From Prevotella sp. UBA2742 (GTDB lineage Bacteria; Bacteroidota; Bacteroidia; Bacteroidales; Bacteroidaceae), in contig DEJS01000007.1 in the NCBI GenBank assembly GCA_002353485.1, forward strand, positions 24,327 through 88,326: a DNA stretch of 64,000 bases, read 5' to 3'. A program made the position numbers and the translations under genes. Every line of letters starts with the position of its first letter. Positions within the stretch are counted from its first letter, which is position 1. A model generated the notes under the pieces. That model had not been told where the DNA came from. It was given only the letters and a program-made list of their open reading frames with translations, and searched no databases. Below are positions 1 to 7,213 of the stretch, piece after piece.

Positions 1-40
1 CTGAACAAACACTGGACATATACTGAACAAATACTGAACA
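1..40. repeat. short imperfect direct repeats downstream of trpA
   Basis: The motif ACTGAACAAA and close variants occur three to four times in the first 40 bases. The stretch from here to the trpA stop at 100 shows no convincing terminator hairpin with a T-run. Nothing else is recognisable, and the window edge prevents a fuller reading. Confidence 0.35.
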
Positions 41-99
41 TGAAGCGGACACCGGCGCGGGGTGAACGGGGGTGTCGCGGGTGCCGGACGAACCCGGTT

Positions 100-879
100 T
101 CAGTGTGCCAAGGCGTCGAAGAGACGGTCGAGCGCGAGGTCGCAGTTGCCTTCGGCTTCGTCGAGCAGGGTGACGAACTTCGAGCCTATGATGGCGCCGG
201 CGGCATGGTCCTGTGCGGCCTTCAGGGTCTGGGCGTTGGAGATGCCGAAGCCTATCATGCGGGGGTTGCGCAGCTGCATCTGGTCTATGCGGCGGAAGTA
301 GGCCTGCTTTTGGTCGTCAAACGACCGCTGTGCGCCGGTGATGGCGGCCGAGGACACCATGTAGATGAACCCGTCGGTGTGCTGGTCGATGAAGCGGATG
401 CGCTCGTCAGAGGTCTCGGGCGTGATGAGCATGATGACCCTGAGGTCGTACCTATCGGCCGCCGGGCGCACGGTGCTGAGGTAGTCGTCGAAGGGCAGGT
501 CGGGAATGATGAGTCCCGAGACGCCGGCCTCGGCGGCGGCCTGGCAGAAGCGCTCTATGCCGTAGTGCAGGATGGGGTTCAGGTATCCCATCAGGATGAG
601 CGGCACGCTGACCTGGTCCTTGACGGCCTTCAGCTGGTCCAAAATCAGCTGAAGGCTGATGCCGTTCTTCAGGGCGCGTGTGGCGGCGGTCTGTATGACG
701 GGGCCGTCGGCCAGGGGGTCGCTGAAGGGTATGCCGACCTCGATGAAGTCGATGCCGCGGCGCTGCATGGTCAGTATCACGTCGGCAGTGCCGTCGAGCG
801 TGGGACAGCCTGCGCAGAAGTAGAGCGAGAGCAACTTGCGGTCGCCTCGCTGGGCGAAGAGGGTATTAATCTTGTTCAT
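100..879 (-). CDS. trpA: tryptophan synthase alpha subunit
   Basis: This subunit cleaves indole-3-glycerol phosphate to indole and glyceraldehyde-3-phosphate, and passes indole to TrpB in the cytoplasmic alpha2-beta2 complex. The 259-residue TIM barrel has the family hallmark FIEVGIPFSDPLADGPVIQ, which contains the catalytic Glu, and the later YLNPILHYG segment. The start is MNKINTLFAQRG at 879. An upstream in-frame Met exists, but it would lie deep inside trpF. The start overlaps the trpF stop as ATGA, so the two genes are probably translationally coupled. It is the last gene of the trp operon. Confidence 0.96.
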   Translation of the reverse strand: MNKINTLFAQRGDRKLLSLYFCAGCPTLDGTADVILTMQRRGIDFIEVGIPFSDPLADGPVIQTAATRALKNGISLQLILDQLKAVKDQVSVPLILMGYLNPILHYGIERFCQAAAEAGVSGLIIPDLPFDDYLSTVRPAADRYDLRVIMLITPETSDERIRFIDQHTDGFIYMVSSAAITGAQRSFDDQKQAYFRRIDQMQLRNPRMIGFGISNAQTLKAAQDHAAGAIIGSKFVTLLDEAEGNCDLALDRLFDALAH

Positions 880-1517
880 AGTTCTCTTATCTTTTTGATG
901 AATGTTTTCAGTTTTTCCACGTCCTTCAGGCCGGGCTCCAGCTCGAAGCGCGAGTTGAGGTCGATGCCAATGCACCGCGGGTGGTGGAAGGCTGCCAGAC
1001 GCCCGGTGTCGTCGGGGCCTATGCCGCCCGAGAGCAGGAAGGGCGTCGTGCCGTGGTAGGCGTCCAGCACACGCCAGTCGAACTGCCGGCCGCTGCCGCC
1101 GGCCAGCGGCGTCTTCGTGTCGAAGAGCAGGTAGTCGGCCGTGCCGTCGTAGTCGGCGGTGCGCTCCAGGTCGTCGGCCGTGGCGATGCTGAAGGCCTTG
1201 ATGAGGGCCGGCGCCGTGCCGAGGTCGGCGTCGAGGGCGGTGCGCAGGCGGCAGAGGTCGGCGGGCGTCTCGTGGCCGTGCAGCTGGATGGCGTCAAGGC
1301 GGTAGTCACGGGCTATGCGGACTATCTCGTCAGCCGGCTGGTCGACGAAGACACCGACGCGCCTAGCACGTGTGGGCAGATAGTCGGGGCGCCGGTCTAC
1401 GTAGCGACTGGACCGAGGCCAGAAGATGAGGCCCATCCAGTCGGGCCCCAGCGCCTCCACTTGGCGGATGTTGTCGGCATGGCGCATGCCGCAGACCTTT
1501 ATCAGTTGGTAGTTCAT
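876..1517 (-). CDS. trpF: phosphoribosylanthranilate isomerase
   Basis: It catalyses the Amadori rearrangement of N-(5-phosphoribosyl)anthranilate to CdRP, the third step of tryptophan synthesis. The 213-residue protein opens with the family signature IKVCGMRHADNI, including the catalytic Cys. It also has the GVFVDQ strand and the C-terminal GIDLNSRFE phosphate-binding segment. It is monofunctional and not fused to TrpC, as is usual in Bacteroidales. It lies 37 bp after trpC and overlaps trpA by four bases. Confidence 0.95.
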   Translation of the reverse strand: MNYQLIKVCGMRHADNIRQVEALGPDWMGLIFWPRSSRYVDRRPDYLPTRARRVGVFVDQPADEIVRIARDYRLDAIQLHGHETPADLCRLRTALDADLGTAPALIKAFSIATADDLERTADYDGTADYLLFDTKTPLAGGSGRQFDWRVLDAYHGTTPFLLSGGIGPDDTGRLAAFHHPRCIGIDLNSRFELEPGLKDVEKLKTFIKKIREL

Positions 1518-1554
1518 CGTTCTTAGTGCACTGTTCGGCGCTTATGCATCCGGT

Positions 1555-2310
1555 TCATATTTGCGCAATGAAGTCGCCGAGGGCCTCCCCCGGGTCGGGG
1601 GCCTTCATAAACGTCTCGCCGATGAGGAAGCCACGGAAGCCGGCCTGGCGCAGCTCGCGGACCGTCCGGGGGTCCGAGATGCCGCTCTCGCTGACCAGCA
1701 CGGGGCCTGCGCCGCATACGGCGCGCAGGCGTTCGGCCAGGCGGTAGCTGTTCTCCACGTCGGTATGGAACGAGCCCAGGTTGCGGTTGTTGATGCCGCA
1801 GAGGTCGGGCCCCAGCTCAGCGTAGGCCAGCTCGGCCTCCGAATGCATCTCGAGCAGCACCTCCAGTCCCAGGGCGTGGGCCTTGTCCAGAAGCTCCTTG
1901 CACGCTTGCCGTGAGAGACAGGCGGCGATAAGCAGTACGGCCGAGGCGCCGCAGAGCAGGGCCTGGTAGAGCTGCGCTTCGCTGACCACGAAGTTCTTGT
2001 ACAGGATGGGCAGCGTGACGCCGCTTTGCCGGGCCGTGCGAATGAAGTCGTCGTGACCGCCGAAGTACTGCTGGTCGGTCAGGATGCTGAGGGCGGCGGC
2101 GCCGTGCTGCTGATACGACAGGGGAATCACGTCGGGGCGGCCTTCCTGTCTGATCCAGCCCTTGGAGGGCGAGCGGCGCTTGAACTCGGCAATGATGCCG
2201 GACGCCGACCCCAGCAGGGCCTGGCGCATAGAGGGCTTCTTGGCCGTCAGCTGTTCCAGCTCGGCGCGCTTGGTGGCGATGATGTCGTGAAGAATGTCAG
2301 TGGTGGGCAT
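1555..2310 (-). CDS. trpC: indole-3-glycerol phosphate synthase
   Basis: It closes the indole ring by converting CdRP to indole-3-glycerol phosphate. The 251-residue TIM-barrel protein shows IAEFKRRSPSKG, with the substrate-binding Lys, and the GINNRNLGSFHTDVENS and LVSESGI motifs. The start Met at 2310 gives MPTTDILHDIIATKRAEL, which matches the usual family N-terminus. It sits between trpD (67 bp upstream) and trpF in the trp operon. Confidence 0.95.
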   Translation of the reverse strand: MPTTDILHDIIATKRAELEQLTAKKPSMRQALLGSASGIIAEFKRRSPSKGWIRQEGRPDVIPLSYQQHGAAALSILTDQQYFGGHDDFIRTARQSGVTLPILYKNFVVSEAQLYQALLCGASAVLLIAACLSRQACKELLDKAHALGLEVLLEMHSEAELAYAELGPDLCGINNRNLGSFHTDVENSYRLAERLRAVCGAGPVLVSESGISDPRTVRELRQAGFRGFLIGETFMKAPDPGEALGDFIAQI

Positions 2311-2341
2311 AGTGGGTATAGTGGAAATCGGGGGCTTCGGT

Positions 2342-2365
2342 GCTTCGATGCTTCGATGTCTCGAG
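2342..2365. repeat. three octamer units in the trpD-trpC spacer
   Basis: GCTTCGAT, GCTTCGAT and GTCTCGAG follow each other without gaps. They belong to the same octamer family as the longer array at 3405-3476 in the trpG-trpD spacer of the same operon. Eight is not a multiple of three and no reading frame spans the array, so this is intergenic DNA. Confidence 0.7.
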
Positions 2366-2377
2366 CCCCCGGTGTTA

Positions 2378-3391
2378 TTAACTGTTCAGTTCTGCGAATT
2401 TCTTAAACGTTCGGAGGGCGGCGCCGCTGTCTATCGACTCGCGGGCGATGGCGATGCACTCCTCGATGCTCTTCTGGCCGCTCTCGAGCACCTGTATGCC
2501 GAAGGCGGCATTGGCCAGCACAATGTTCTTCTGGGCCGGCAGGGCGCGGTTCTCCAGCACGGCGTCGAAAATCTGGGCGGCCTCGTCTTCGGTGGCACCG
2601 CCTACCAGCTCATCGGGCGTGGCGATGTCGAAGCCTAGGTCCTGGGGCTGGAAGATGCGCTCGTACTGCTTGGTGGTGACCTTAAAGGGACCGGTGAGCG
2701 ATATTTCGTCGTAGCCGTCGATGCTGTTGACGATGCCGTAGTCGATGCCTATCTTCTGGTACACTTGCTGGTAGAGGCGCATCTGGTCGAGGTTGGCCAC
2801 GCCGAGCAGCTGACACTGGGGCTGCGAGGGGTTGACAAGCGGTCCCAGCAGATTGAAGATGGTGGGGAACTGCAGCGCCTTGCGGATGGGGCCTACGAAC
2901 TTCATGGCACGGGCAAAGAGCTGTGCGTGCAGATAGACGATGCCGGCCTCGTTGAGCGAACGGTTCAGGCGGTCCAGGTCGTCGGTGAACTTGATGCCGT
3001 GGTGCTGTATGACGTTCGATGCTCCGCTGACGCTGGTGGCGGCGTAGTTGCCGTGCTTGGCCACCTTGTAGCCTGCGCCGGCAATGACGAAACAGCTCGT
3101 CGTGGAGATGTTGAAGGTGTTCTTGCGGTCGCCGCCCGTGCCTACGACGTCGATGTAGCGGTCGGCATTGAGCAGGGCCGGTACGCCTGTCTCGAGGATG
3201 CCGTCGCGGAAGCCCAGCAGCTCTTCTACGGTGACGCCGCGCATCTGCAGGGCCGTCAGCAGGGCGGTAATCTGTTCGGTGGGGTACTCGCTCTGGGTGA
3301 TGCCCACCAGTATCTGTTTCATTTCTTCACGGGAGAGTTCCTCGTGGTTCAGCATCCGGTTGAGGATGTCTTTCATTGTCTGTTTAGTCAT
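2378..3391 (-). CDS. trpD: anthranilate phosphoribosyltransferase
   Basis: It transfers phosphoribose from PRPP to anthranilate, the second step of the pathway. The 337-residue protein has the PRPP-binding signature VVGTGGDRKNTFNISTTS, then KHGNYAATSVSGASNVIQ and the NLLGPLVNPSQP segment, in the order normal for the family. It is a stand-alone enzyme, not fused to TrpG as in enterobacteria. The flanking spacers of 90 bp (to trpG) and 67 bp (to trpC) are unusually long for this otherwise compact operon, and both carry octamer repeats. Confidence 0.96.
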   Translation of the reverse strand: MTKQTMKDILNRMLNHEELSREEMKQILVGITQSEYPTEQITALLTALQMRGVTVEELLGFRDGILETGVPALLNADRYIDVVGTGGDRKNTFNISTTSCFVIAGAGYKVAKHGNYAATSVSGASNVIQHHGIKFTDDLDRLNRSLNEAGIVYLHAQLFARAMKFVGPIRKALQFPTIFNLLGPLVNPSQPQCQLLGVANLDQMRLYQQVYQKIGIDYGIVNSIDGYDEISLTGPFKVTTKQYERIFQPQDLGFDIATPDELVGGATEDEAAQIFDAVLENRALPAQKNIVLANAAFGIQVLESGQKSIEECIAIARESIDSGAALRTFKKFAELNS

Positions 3392-3404
3392 ATTGTTTTT
3401 TTTT

Positions 3405-3476
3405 GTTTCGATGTTTCGATGTTTCGATGCTTCGACGTTTCGAGGTTCCGAGGTTTCGATGTTTCGAGGTTCCGAG
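3405..3476. repeat. nine-unit 8-bp minisatellite in the trpG-trpD spacer
   Basis: Nine gap-free octamers of consensus GTTTCGAT/G run across the spacer (plus-strand reading), with substitutions such as GCTTCGAC and GTTCCGAG. The array fills nearly the whole spacer. On the transcribed strand it would be untranslated RNA of the form (ATCGAAAC)n, ending just before the trpD start at 3391. Confidence 0.85.
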
Positions 3477-3481
3477 GGGAG

Positions 3482-4045
3482 TTAAAGGAAAAGCCAGTTC
3501 TGGAGCATCTTCTTGCCGTCGGGGGTGAGGACGCTCTCGGGGTGGAACTGGATGCCGCGGACGTTCAGCTCCTTGTGCTTGAGGGCCATGATATGGCCTT
3601 CGTCGCTGAGGGCGGTGACTTCGAGGCAGTCGGGGAAGCCGTCGCGGCTGACCACCCAGGAGTGGTAGCGTCCCATGGTGATGCGGCGGGGCAGACCGGA
3701 GAAGATGGCGTCGTTGCCCAGTTGGGTGCCCTCGGTGGCTACGCCGTGGAAGACGTCGGAGAGGTTCTCGAGCTTGGCGCCGAAGACCTCGCCGATGGCC
3801 TGATGGCCGAGGCAGACGCCCAGGATGGGCTTGCGGTCGGCATAGGTGCGTATGACGTCGAGCAGAAGTCCTGCCTCAGAGGGTATGCCCGGACCGGGCG
3901 AGAGGATGATTTTGCTGTATTGCTGCAGGTCGGCCAGCTGGAACTGGTCGTTGCGCAGGACGGTCACCTCAGTGCCCAGGGCTTTGACCAGGTGGGCCAG
4001 ATTGTAGGTGAAGGAGTCGTAGTTGTCGATGATGACTATTTTCAT
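3482..4045 (-). CDS. trpG: anthranilate synthase component II (glutamine amidotransferase)
   Basis: It hydrolyses glutamine and channels ammonia to TrpE. The 187-residue class I amidotransferase begins MKIVIIDNYDSFTYNLAH. It carries the oxyanion strand LSPGPGIPSEAG, the nucleophile elbow ILGVCLGHQAIGE with the catalytic Cys, and the C-terminal GIQFHPESVLTP with the His-Glu pair. It probably also supplies ammonia for p-aminobenzoate synthesis if no separate pabA exists, but this window cannot show that. It follows trpE. Confidence 0.96.
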   Translation of the reverse strand: MKIVIIDNYDSFTYNLAHLVKALGTEVTVLRNDQFQLADLQQYSKIILSPGPGIPSEAGLLLDVIRTYADRKPILGVCLGHQAIGEVFGAKLENLSDVFHGVATEGTQLGNDAIFSGLPRRITMGRYHSWVVSRDGFPDCLEVTALSDEGHIMALKHKELNVRGIQFHPESVLTPDGKKMLQNWLFL

Positions 4046-4050
4046 TGTTG

Positions 4051-4122
4051 GTGGGTGTTAGTGGGTGTTGTGGGTGTTAGTGGGTGTTGTGGGTGATGTG
4101 TTGTGGGTGGGGTGGGTGTTGT
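4051..4122. repeat. G/T-rich minisatellite in the trpE-trpG spacer
   Basis: Repeated GTGGGTGTT/GTGGGTGTTA units fill the spacer between trpE and trpG, degenerating towards trpE. On the transcript this becomes a C/A-rich leader (CACCCACAA repeats) immediately 5' of the trpG start, with no recognisable Shine-Dalgarno sequence. It differs from the octamer family of the next two spacers. Confidence 0.8.
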
Positions 4123-4126
4123 GGGG

Positions 4127-5596
4127 CTATAGGGTTTCGGCCTGGAGGATGGCTCTGCGCAGGGCGCCCAGTTTGTTGTTGACCTCCTGGAGCTCGTACT
4201 CCTCGTTGCTTTTGGCTACGATGCCGCCGCCGGCCTGGAACCACAGCTCGCCACCCCGCGAGACGAAGGTGCGTATGGTGATGGCCTGGTTGAGCGTGCC
4301 GTCGAGGCCGATGAGGCCTATGCAGCCGCCGTAGGCGCCGCGGTTGTGGGGCTCGTACTGGGAGATGAGCTGCATGGCGCGCACCTTGGGGGCTCCTGAG
4401 AGGGTGCCGGCGGGAAAGGTGTCTATAAACGCCTTGATGGGGTCGGCCCCGACGTGCTTGCCACCGGGGCTAACGCTACCAAGGTCGGCCCCGACGTCAA
4501 GCACGCCTGAGACGCGGCTGACGAGGTGGATGACGTGGGAGTAGTACTGTATGTCCTTATAGTAGTCGACGTGCACGTCGTGGCAGTTGCGCGAGAGGTC
4601 GTTGCGGGCCAGGTCGACCAGCATGACGTGTTCGGCGTTCTCCTTGGGGTCCTGGCGCAGGAACTCGGCTCCGCGGCGGTCGGCCTCGGCATCGCCCGTA
4701 CGGCGCGTGGTGCCGGCAATGGGGTCTATGTAGGCTCGGAAACGGCGTACGGCCGTCGCTGTGCCGTCGGGCTCGATGGCTTCTATGCGACAGTGTGTCT
4801 CGGGGCTGGAGCCGAAGATGCGGAAGCCTCCGAAGTCGAAGTAGAAGAGGTAGGGCGAGGGGTTGACGGAGCGCAGGGCCCTGTATAGCTTGAAGTCGTC
4901 GCCCTCGTAGCGCTGTATGAAGCGTCGGGAGAGTACTATCTGGAAGACATCGCCACGCAGGCAGTGCTGTATGCCGCGGCGGATGTTGGCCTTGTGCTCG
5001 TCGTCGGTCAGCGTGGAGCGGACGTCGCCTACGGCATGGAAGTCGTAGGTGGCTACGCTGGTGCGGTTCATGGCCTTTAGGACGGCATCGATGCTGTCGT
5101 CGCCGCCCAGGGTGACTATCTTCAGCTGGTTGTTGTGATGGTCGAAGACGATGACGGTCTTATAGAAGATGTACAGCATGTCGGGGGCGTCGTTCTCGGC
5201 CTGTGTCTCGTCCTTGACGTCGATGTGCTCGAAGTAGCGTACCGCGTTGAACGAGGTATAGCCGAAGAGTGCCATGGTGGCAGCATCGTCGCCCTCGACG
5301 TGGATGTTGTCGATGAGGGCATGGATGGCTTCTGCGGTTCCGAAGACATTGTCCAGTTCTTGCTGGAGGGTGGTGCCGTCAGGGTAGGTGACGGTGGCCT
5401 TGCCGTGTCCGATGGCTACCGAGGCGACGGGGTTGATGGCGATGAACGAACGGGCATTGCTCTGGTCGTGATAGTCGCTACTCTCCATGAGGGCACTCTG
5501 CGGGTAGAGGTCGCGCAGTCGCAGGTAGATGCTGACGGGCGTGTAGAGGTCGGCCAGGATGGTGCGACTGGTGGTGGTGTAATTAAAAGTTTCCAT
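4127..5596 (-). CDS. trpE: anthranilate synthase component I
   Basis: It converts chorismate and ammonia to anthranilate, the committed and normally Trp-inhibited step. The 489-residue protein has an N-terminal regulatory half with ALMESSDYHD (counterpart of the feedback-site LLES motif). The chorismate-binding half includes FQIVLSRRF, GSSPETH, PIAGTTRRTGD, HVMLVDLARND and GTLSGAPKVRAMQLI. These support TrpE over PabB. Its start lies inside the end of trpB (14-bp overlap), suggesting coupled translation. Confidence 0.95.
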   Translation of the reverse strand: METFNYTTTSRTILADLYTPVSIYLRLRDLYPQSALMESSDYHDQSNARSFIAINPVASVAIGHGKATVTYPDGTTLQQELDNVFGTAEAIHALIDNIHVEGDDAATMALFGYTSFNAVRYFEHIDVKDETQAENDAPDMLYIFYKTVIVFDHHNNQLKIVTLGGDDSIDAVLKAMNRTSVATYDFHAVGDVRSTLTDDEHKANIRRGIQHCLRGDVFQIVLSRRFIQRYEGDDFKLYRALRSVNPSPYLFYFDFGGFRIFGSSPETHCRIEAIEPDGTATAVRRFRAYIDPIAGTTRRTGDAEADRRGAEFLRQDPKENAEHVMLVDLARNDLSRNCHDVHVDYYKDIQYYSHVIHLVSRVSGVLDVGADLGSVSPGGKHVGADPIKAFIDTFPAGTLSGAPKVRAMQLISQYEPHNRGAYGGCIGLIGLDGTLNQAITIRTFVSRGGELWFQAGGGIVAKSNEEYELQEVNNKLGALRRAILQAETL

Positions 5597-6785
5597 ATTC
5601 TCCGGCTATGTTTTTGTTCTTCAGATATGTTTCTACGTCCTTGTCGCCGCGGCCGCTGACGGTGAGCACGACGACATCGGTGGGCTTGAAGTGCATCTTC
5701 GGCAGGGCGGCGACGGCGTGCGCCGACTCGATGGCGGGTATGATGCCCTCCATGCGTGTCAGTTCGTAGCCGGCGCGGATAGCTTCGTCGTCGTTGATGG
5801 AGAGCACCTGTGTGCGTCCCTGGCGTGCCATGTTGCAGTGCATGGGTCCTACGCCCGGGTAGTCCAGTCCGGCAGAGATGGTGAAGGCCTCTTCTATCTG
5901 GCCGTCGTCGTTCTGCATGACCAGCATCTTGGCTCCGTGCAGGATGCCCACCGTGCCACGGTGTATGGTGGCAGCGGTATAGTCGGTGTCCCAGCCATGG
6001 CCGCCAGCCTCCGACAGGACAATCTTGACGCGTTCGTCGTCCATGTAGTGGTAGATGGTGCCTGCGGCGTTGCTGCCACCGCCGATGCAGGCCATGAGGT
6101 AGTCAGGATAGTCGCGCCCGGTCTTTTCCAGCAGCTGCCACTTTATTTCCTCGGAGATGACGCTCTGCATGCGCGCCACAAGGTCGGGGTAGGGGTGGGG
6201 CCCCATGGTGGAGCCTACGATATAGAAGGTGTCGGCGGGATGGCAGCACCAGTCGCGTATGGCCTCGCTGCAGGCGTCGGAGAGGGTCATGTTGCCGGTG
6301 CGTACAGGGTGTACCTGGGCGCCCAGCATCTTCATGCGCTCTACGTTGGTGTGCTGACGCTCGACATCGGTGGCACCCATGAATACCTCGCACTGCATGC
6401 CCATGAGGGCGCATACGGTGGCGGTGGCCACGCCATGCTGGCCAGCGCCGGTCTCGGCAATGATGCGCGACTTGCCCATCTTCTTGGCCAGCAGAATCTG
6501 ACCGATGGTGTTGTTGATTTTGTGTGCTCCGGTGTGGTTGAGGTCTTCACGCTTCAGATACAACTGGCAGCCGTACTTCTGGCTCATGCGCCGGGCGTAA
6601 TACAGGGGCGAGGGGCGTCCTACGTAGTCACGAAGCAGAGCGTGATACTCTTGTTTGAAGTCGTCAGACTCAATGATGGGAAGGTACTGCTGCTGCAGGT
6701 TCCTTACCGTAGCGTAGAGAATCTCGGGGACGTAGGCCCCGCCGAATTCTCCGTAATAACCGTTCTTGTCTACTTGATAGTTCAT
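5583..6785 (-). CDS. trpB: tryptophan synthase beta subunit
   Basis: This PLP enzyme condenses indole with serine to give tryptophan. The 400-residue protein has LNHTGAHKINN with the PLP-binding Lys, ETGAGQHGVATATVCA, and the phosphate-binding CIGGGSNAAG. It is the standard trpB1 type that pairs with TrpA. Being first in the operon is the usual Bacteroidales order. The start MNYQVDKNGYYGEFGG at 6785 is the first Met after the attenuator terminator, leaving about 30 nt between the terminator T-run and the start codon. Confidence 0.97.
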   Translation of the reverse strand: MNYQVDKNGYYGEFGGAYVPEILYATVRNLQQQYLPIIESDDFKQEYHALLRDYVGRPSPLYYARRMSQKYGCQLYLKREDLNHTGAHKINNTIGQILLAKKMGKSRIIAETGAGQHGVATATVCALMGMQCEVFMGATDVERQHTNVERMKMLGAQVHPVRTGNMTLSDACSEAIRDWCCHPADTFYIVGSTMGPHPYPDLVARMQSVISEEIKWQLLEKTGRDYPDYLMACIGGGSNAAGTIYHYMDDERVKIVLSEAGGHGWDTDYTAATIHRGTVGILHGAKMLVMQNDDGQIEEAFTISAGLDYPGVGPMHCNMARQGRTQVLSINDDEAIRAGYELTRMEGIIPAIESAHAVAALPKMHFKPTDVVVLTVSGRGDKDVETYLKNKNIAGEYGNF

Positions 6786-6816
6786 GCTTGTATTTGGTGT
6801 TGTATTTGTTCTGTTA

Positions 6817-6849
6817 AAGAAAAGGGGCCCGTCGCGATCCGACGAGCCC
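6817..6849 (-). terminator. trp attenuator terminator hairpin
   Basis: On the minus strand GGGCTCGTCG (6849-6840), a five-base loop and CGACGGGCCC (6834-6825) form a 10-bp stem with one G-U pair, followed by CTTTTCTTT. It lies between the Trp-rich leader peptide and trpB. A competing pairing is visible: ACGAAGCC (6886-6879) with GGCTCGT (6848-6842), plus the self-complementary TCGCGA at 6890-6895 with its copy at 6832-6837. That alternative would break the terminator, so this is a terminator/antiterminator switch. Confidence 0.9.
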
Positions 6850-6896
6850 TCTTATTCTTTTGTCAACATTCAGGAATGGCTTCGTACCCTCGCGAT

Positions 6897-6944
6897 TTAG
6901 TTAATCTCGAGTCGCCACCACCAGATGTTGTTCGTAGCTTTCAT
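6897..6944 (-). CDS. trpL: trp operon leader peptide
   Basis: A 15-codon reading frame, MKATNNIWWWRLEIN, begins 35 bases downstream of the trp promoter -7 box. Its three consecutive TGG codons are the hallmark of ribosome-mediated attenuation. The antiterminator element TCGCGA begins two bases after the stop codon. A ribosome that finishes the peptide would mask it, and one stalled at the Trp codons would leave it free. Trp scarcity should therefore favour read-through into trpB. Comparative RNA surveys have, as I recall, described a Bacteroidetes trp leader motif (Bacteroid-trp). Confidence 0.92.
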   Translation of the reverse strand: MKATNNIWWWRLEIN

Positions 6945-6978
6945 GCTTTTGTCTAGTTTTGTTTCTGATTTACGGGTG

Positions 6979-7009
6979 CAAAGTTACGCTTTTTTTGTTA
7001 ACTGCCAAA
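6979..7009 (-). promoter_or_regulatory. promoter of the trp operon
   Basis: On the minus strand the -33 box TTTG (7009-7006), a 19-bp spacer and the -7 box TAACTTTG (6986-6979) match the Bacteroidetes primary-sigma consensus. The predicted start, near 6972, gives an untranslated leader of about 28 nt before the trpL start codon. Confidence 0.8.
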
Positions 7010-7056
7010 CTTTTTGGCATTTTTTTTGAGGTTTTGTTGGAAAAGTTACTGGAAAA

Positions 7057-7088
7057 TTTGTTTTTTATTCATTTATTGGCTATATTTG
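7057..7088 (+). promoter_or_regulatory. promoter of the divergent small RNA candidate
   Basis: TTTG (7057-7060), a 20-bp spacer and TATATTTG (7081-7088) match the Bacteroidetes promoter consensus. It points away from the trp promoter, whose -33 box ends about 48 bp away. No open reading frame of note starts downstream before the hairpin at 7141. Confidence 0.6.
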
Positions 7089-7093
7089 CCCCC

Positions 7094-7176
7094 GATAAGC
7101 CGCTTGAGACCATTGTCGGCAAGACTTATCTTATAAAGGTGAGGTTGGCAGCGTCCTGCGCCAACCTCTTTTCTTT
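7094..7176 (+). ncRNA. candidate small structured RNA divergent from trp
   Basis: The predicted transcript starts at the G of GATAAG (7094), five bases after the -7 box. It folds into a 5' hairpin (GATAAG 7094-7099 with CTTATC 7125-7130, inner CCG/CGG) and ends in a strong terminator hairpin. No start codon with a sensible frame lies between. It sits between the trp promoter and the ROK kinase gene terminator. I do not recognise it as SRP RNA, 6S RNA or tmRNA. The support is promoter plus fold plus terminator only. Confidence 0.5.
7141..7176 (+). terminator. intrinsic terminator of the small RNA candidate
   Basis: GAGGTTGGC (7141-7149) pairs perfectly with GCCAACCTC (7160-7168), with a 10-base loop, followed by TTTTCTTT. 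The T-run exists only on the plus strand, so this is not a back-to-back terminator for the kinase gene, which has its own. Confidence 0.8.
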
Positions 7177-7181
7177 GTATG

Positions 7182-7206
7182 AAAAAAAGGAGGGCAGGCC
7201 CTCCTT
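7182..7206 (-). terminator. intrinsic terminator of the ROK kinase gene
   Basis: On the minus strand AAGGAGGGC and GCCCTCCTT (7206-7187) form a near-perfect palindrome followed by a run of seven T (7188-7182). It begins eight bases after the stop codon of the ROK gene. Confidence 0.8.
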
Positions 7207-7213
7207 GTAAGTC

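Noticed and set aside
3405..3476. CRISPR array
   Set aside because: Units are only 8 bp and contiguous with no spacers, and no cas genes are in the window.
2765..4096. 443-codon plus-strand open frame antisense to trpG and trpD
   Set aside because: It lies fully opposite well-identified genes, its translation shows no domain, and it runs through the minisatellite spacers. High GC codon use on the other strand explains it.
4127..5596. trpE could be pabB (aminodeoxychorismate synthase)
   Set aside because: Its place inside a complete trp operon next to trpG and the N-terminal MESS motif favour anthranilate synthase.
5691..6956. 421-codon plus-strand open frame antisense to trpB and the leader
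   Set aside because: It overlaps trpB and crosses the attenuator. The translation is low-complexity mirror sequence with no recognisable fold.
6959..7210. 83-codon plus-strand frame between trpL and the ROK gene
   Set aside because: It contains the trp promoter, the small RNA promoter and two terminators; coding is implausible.
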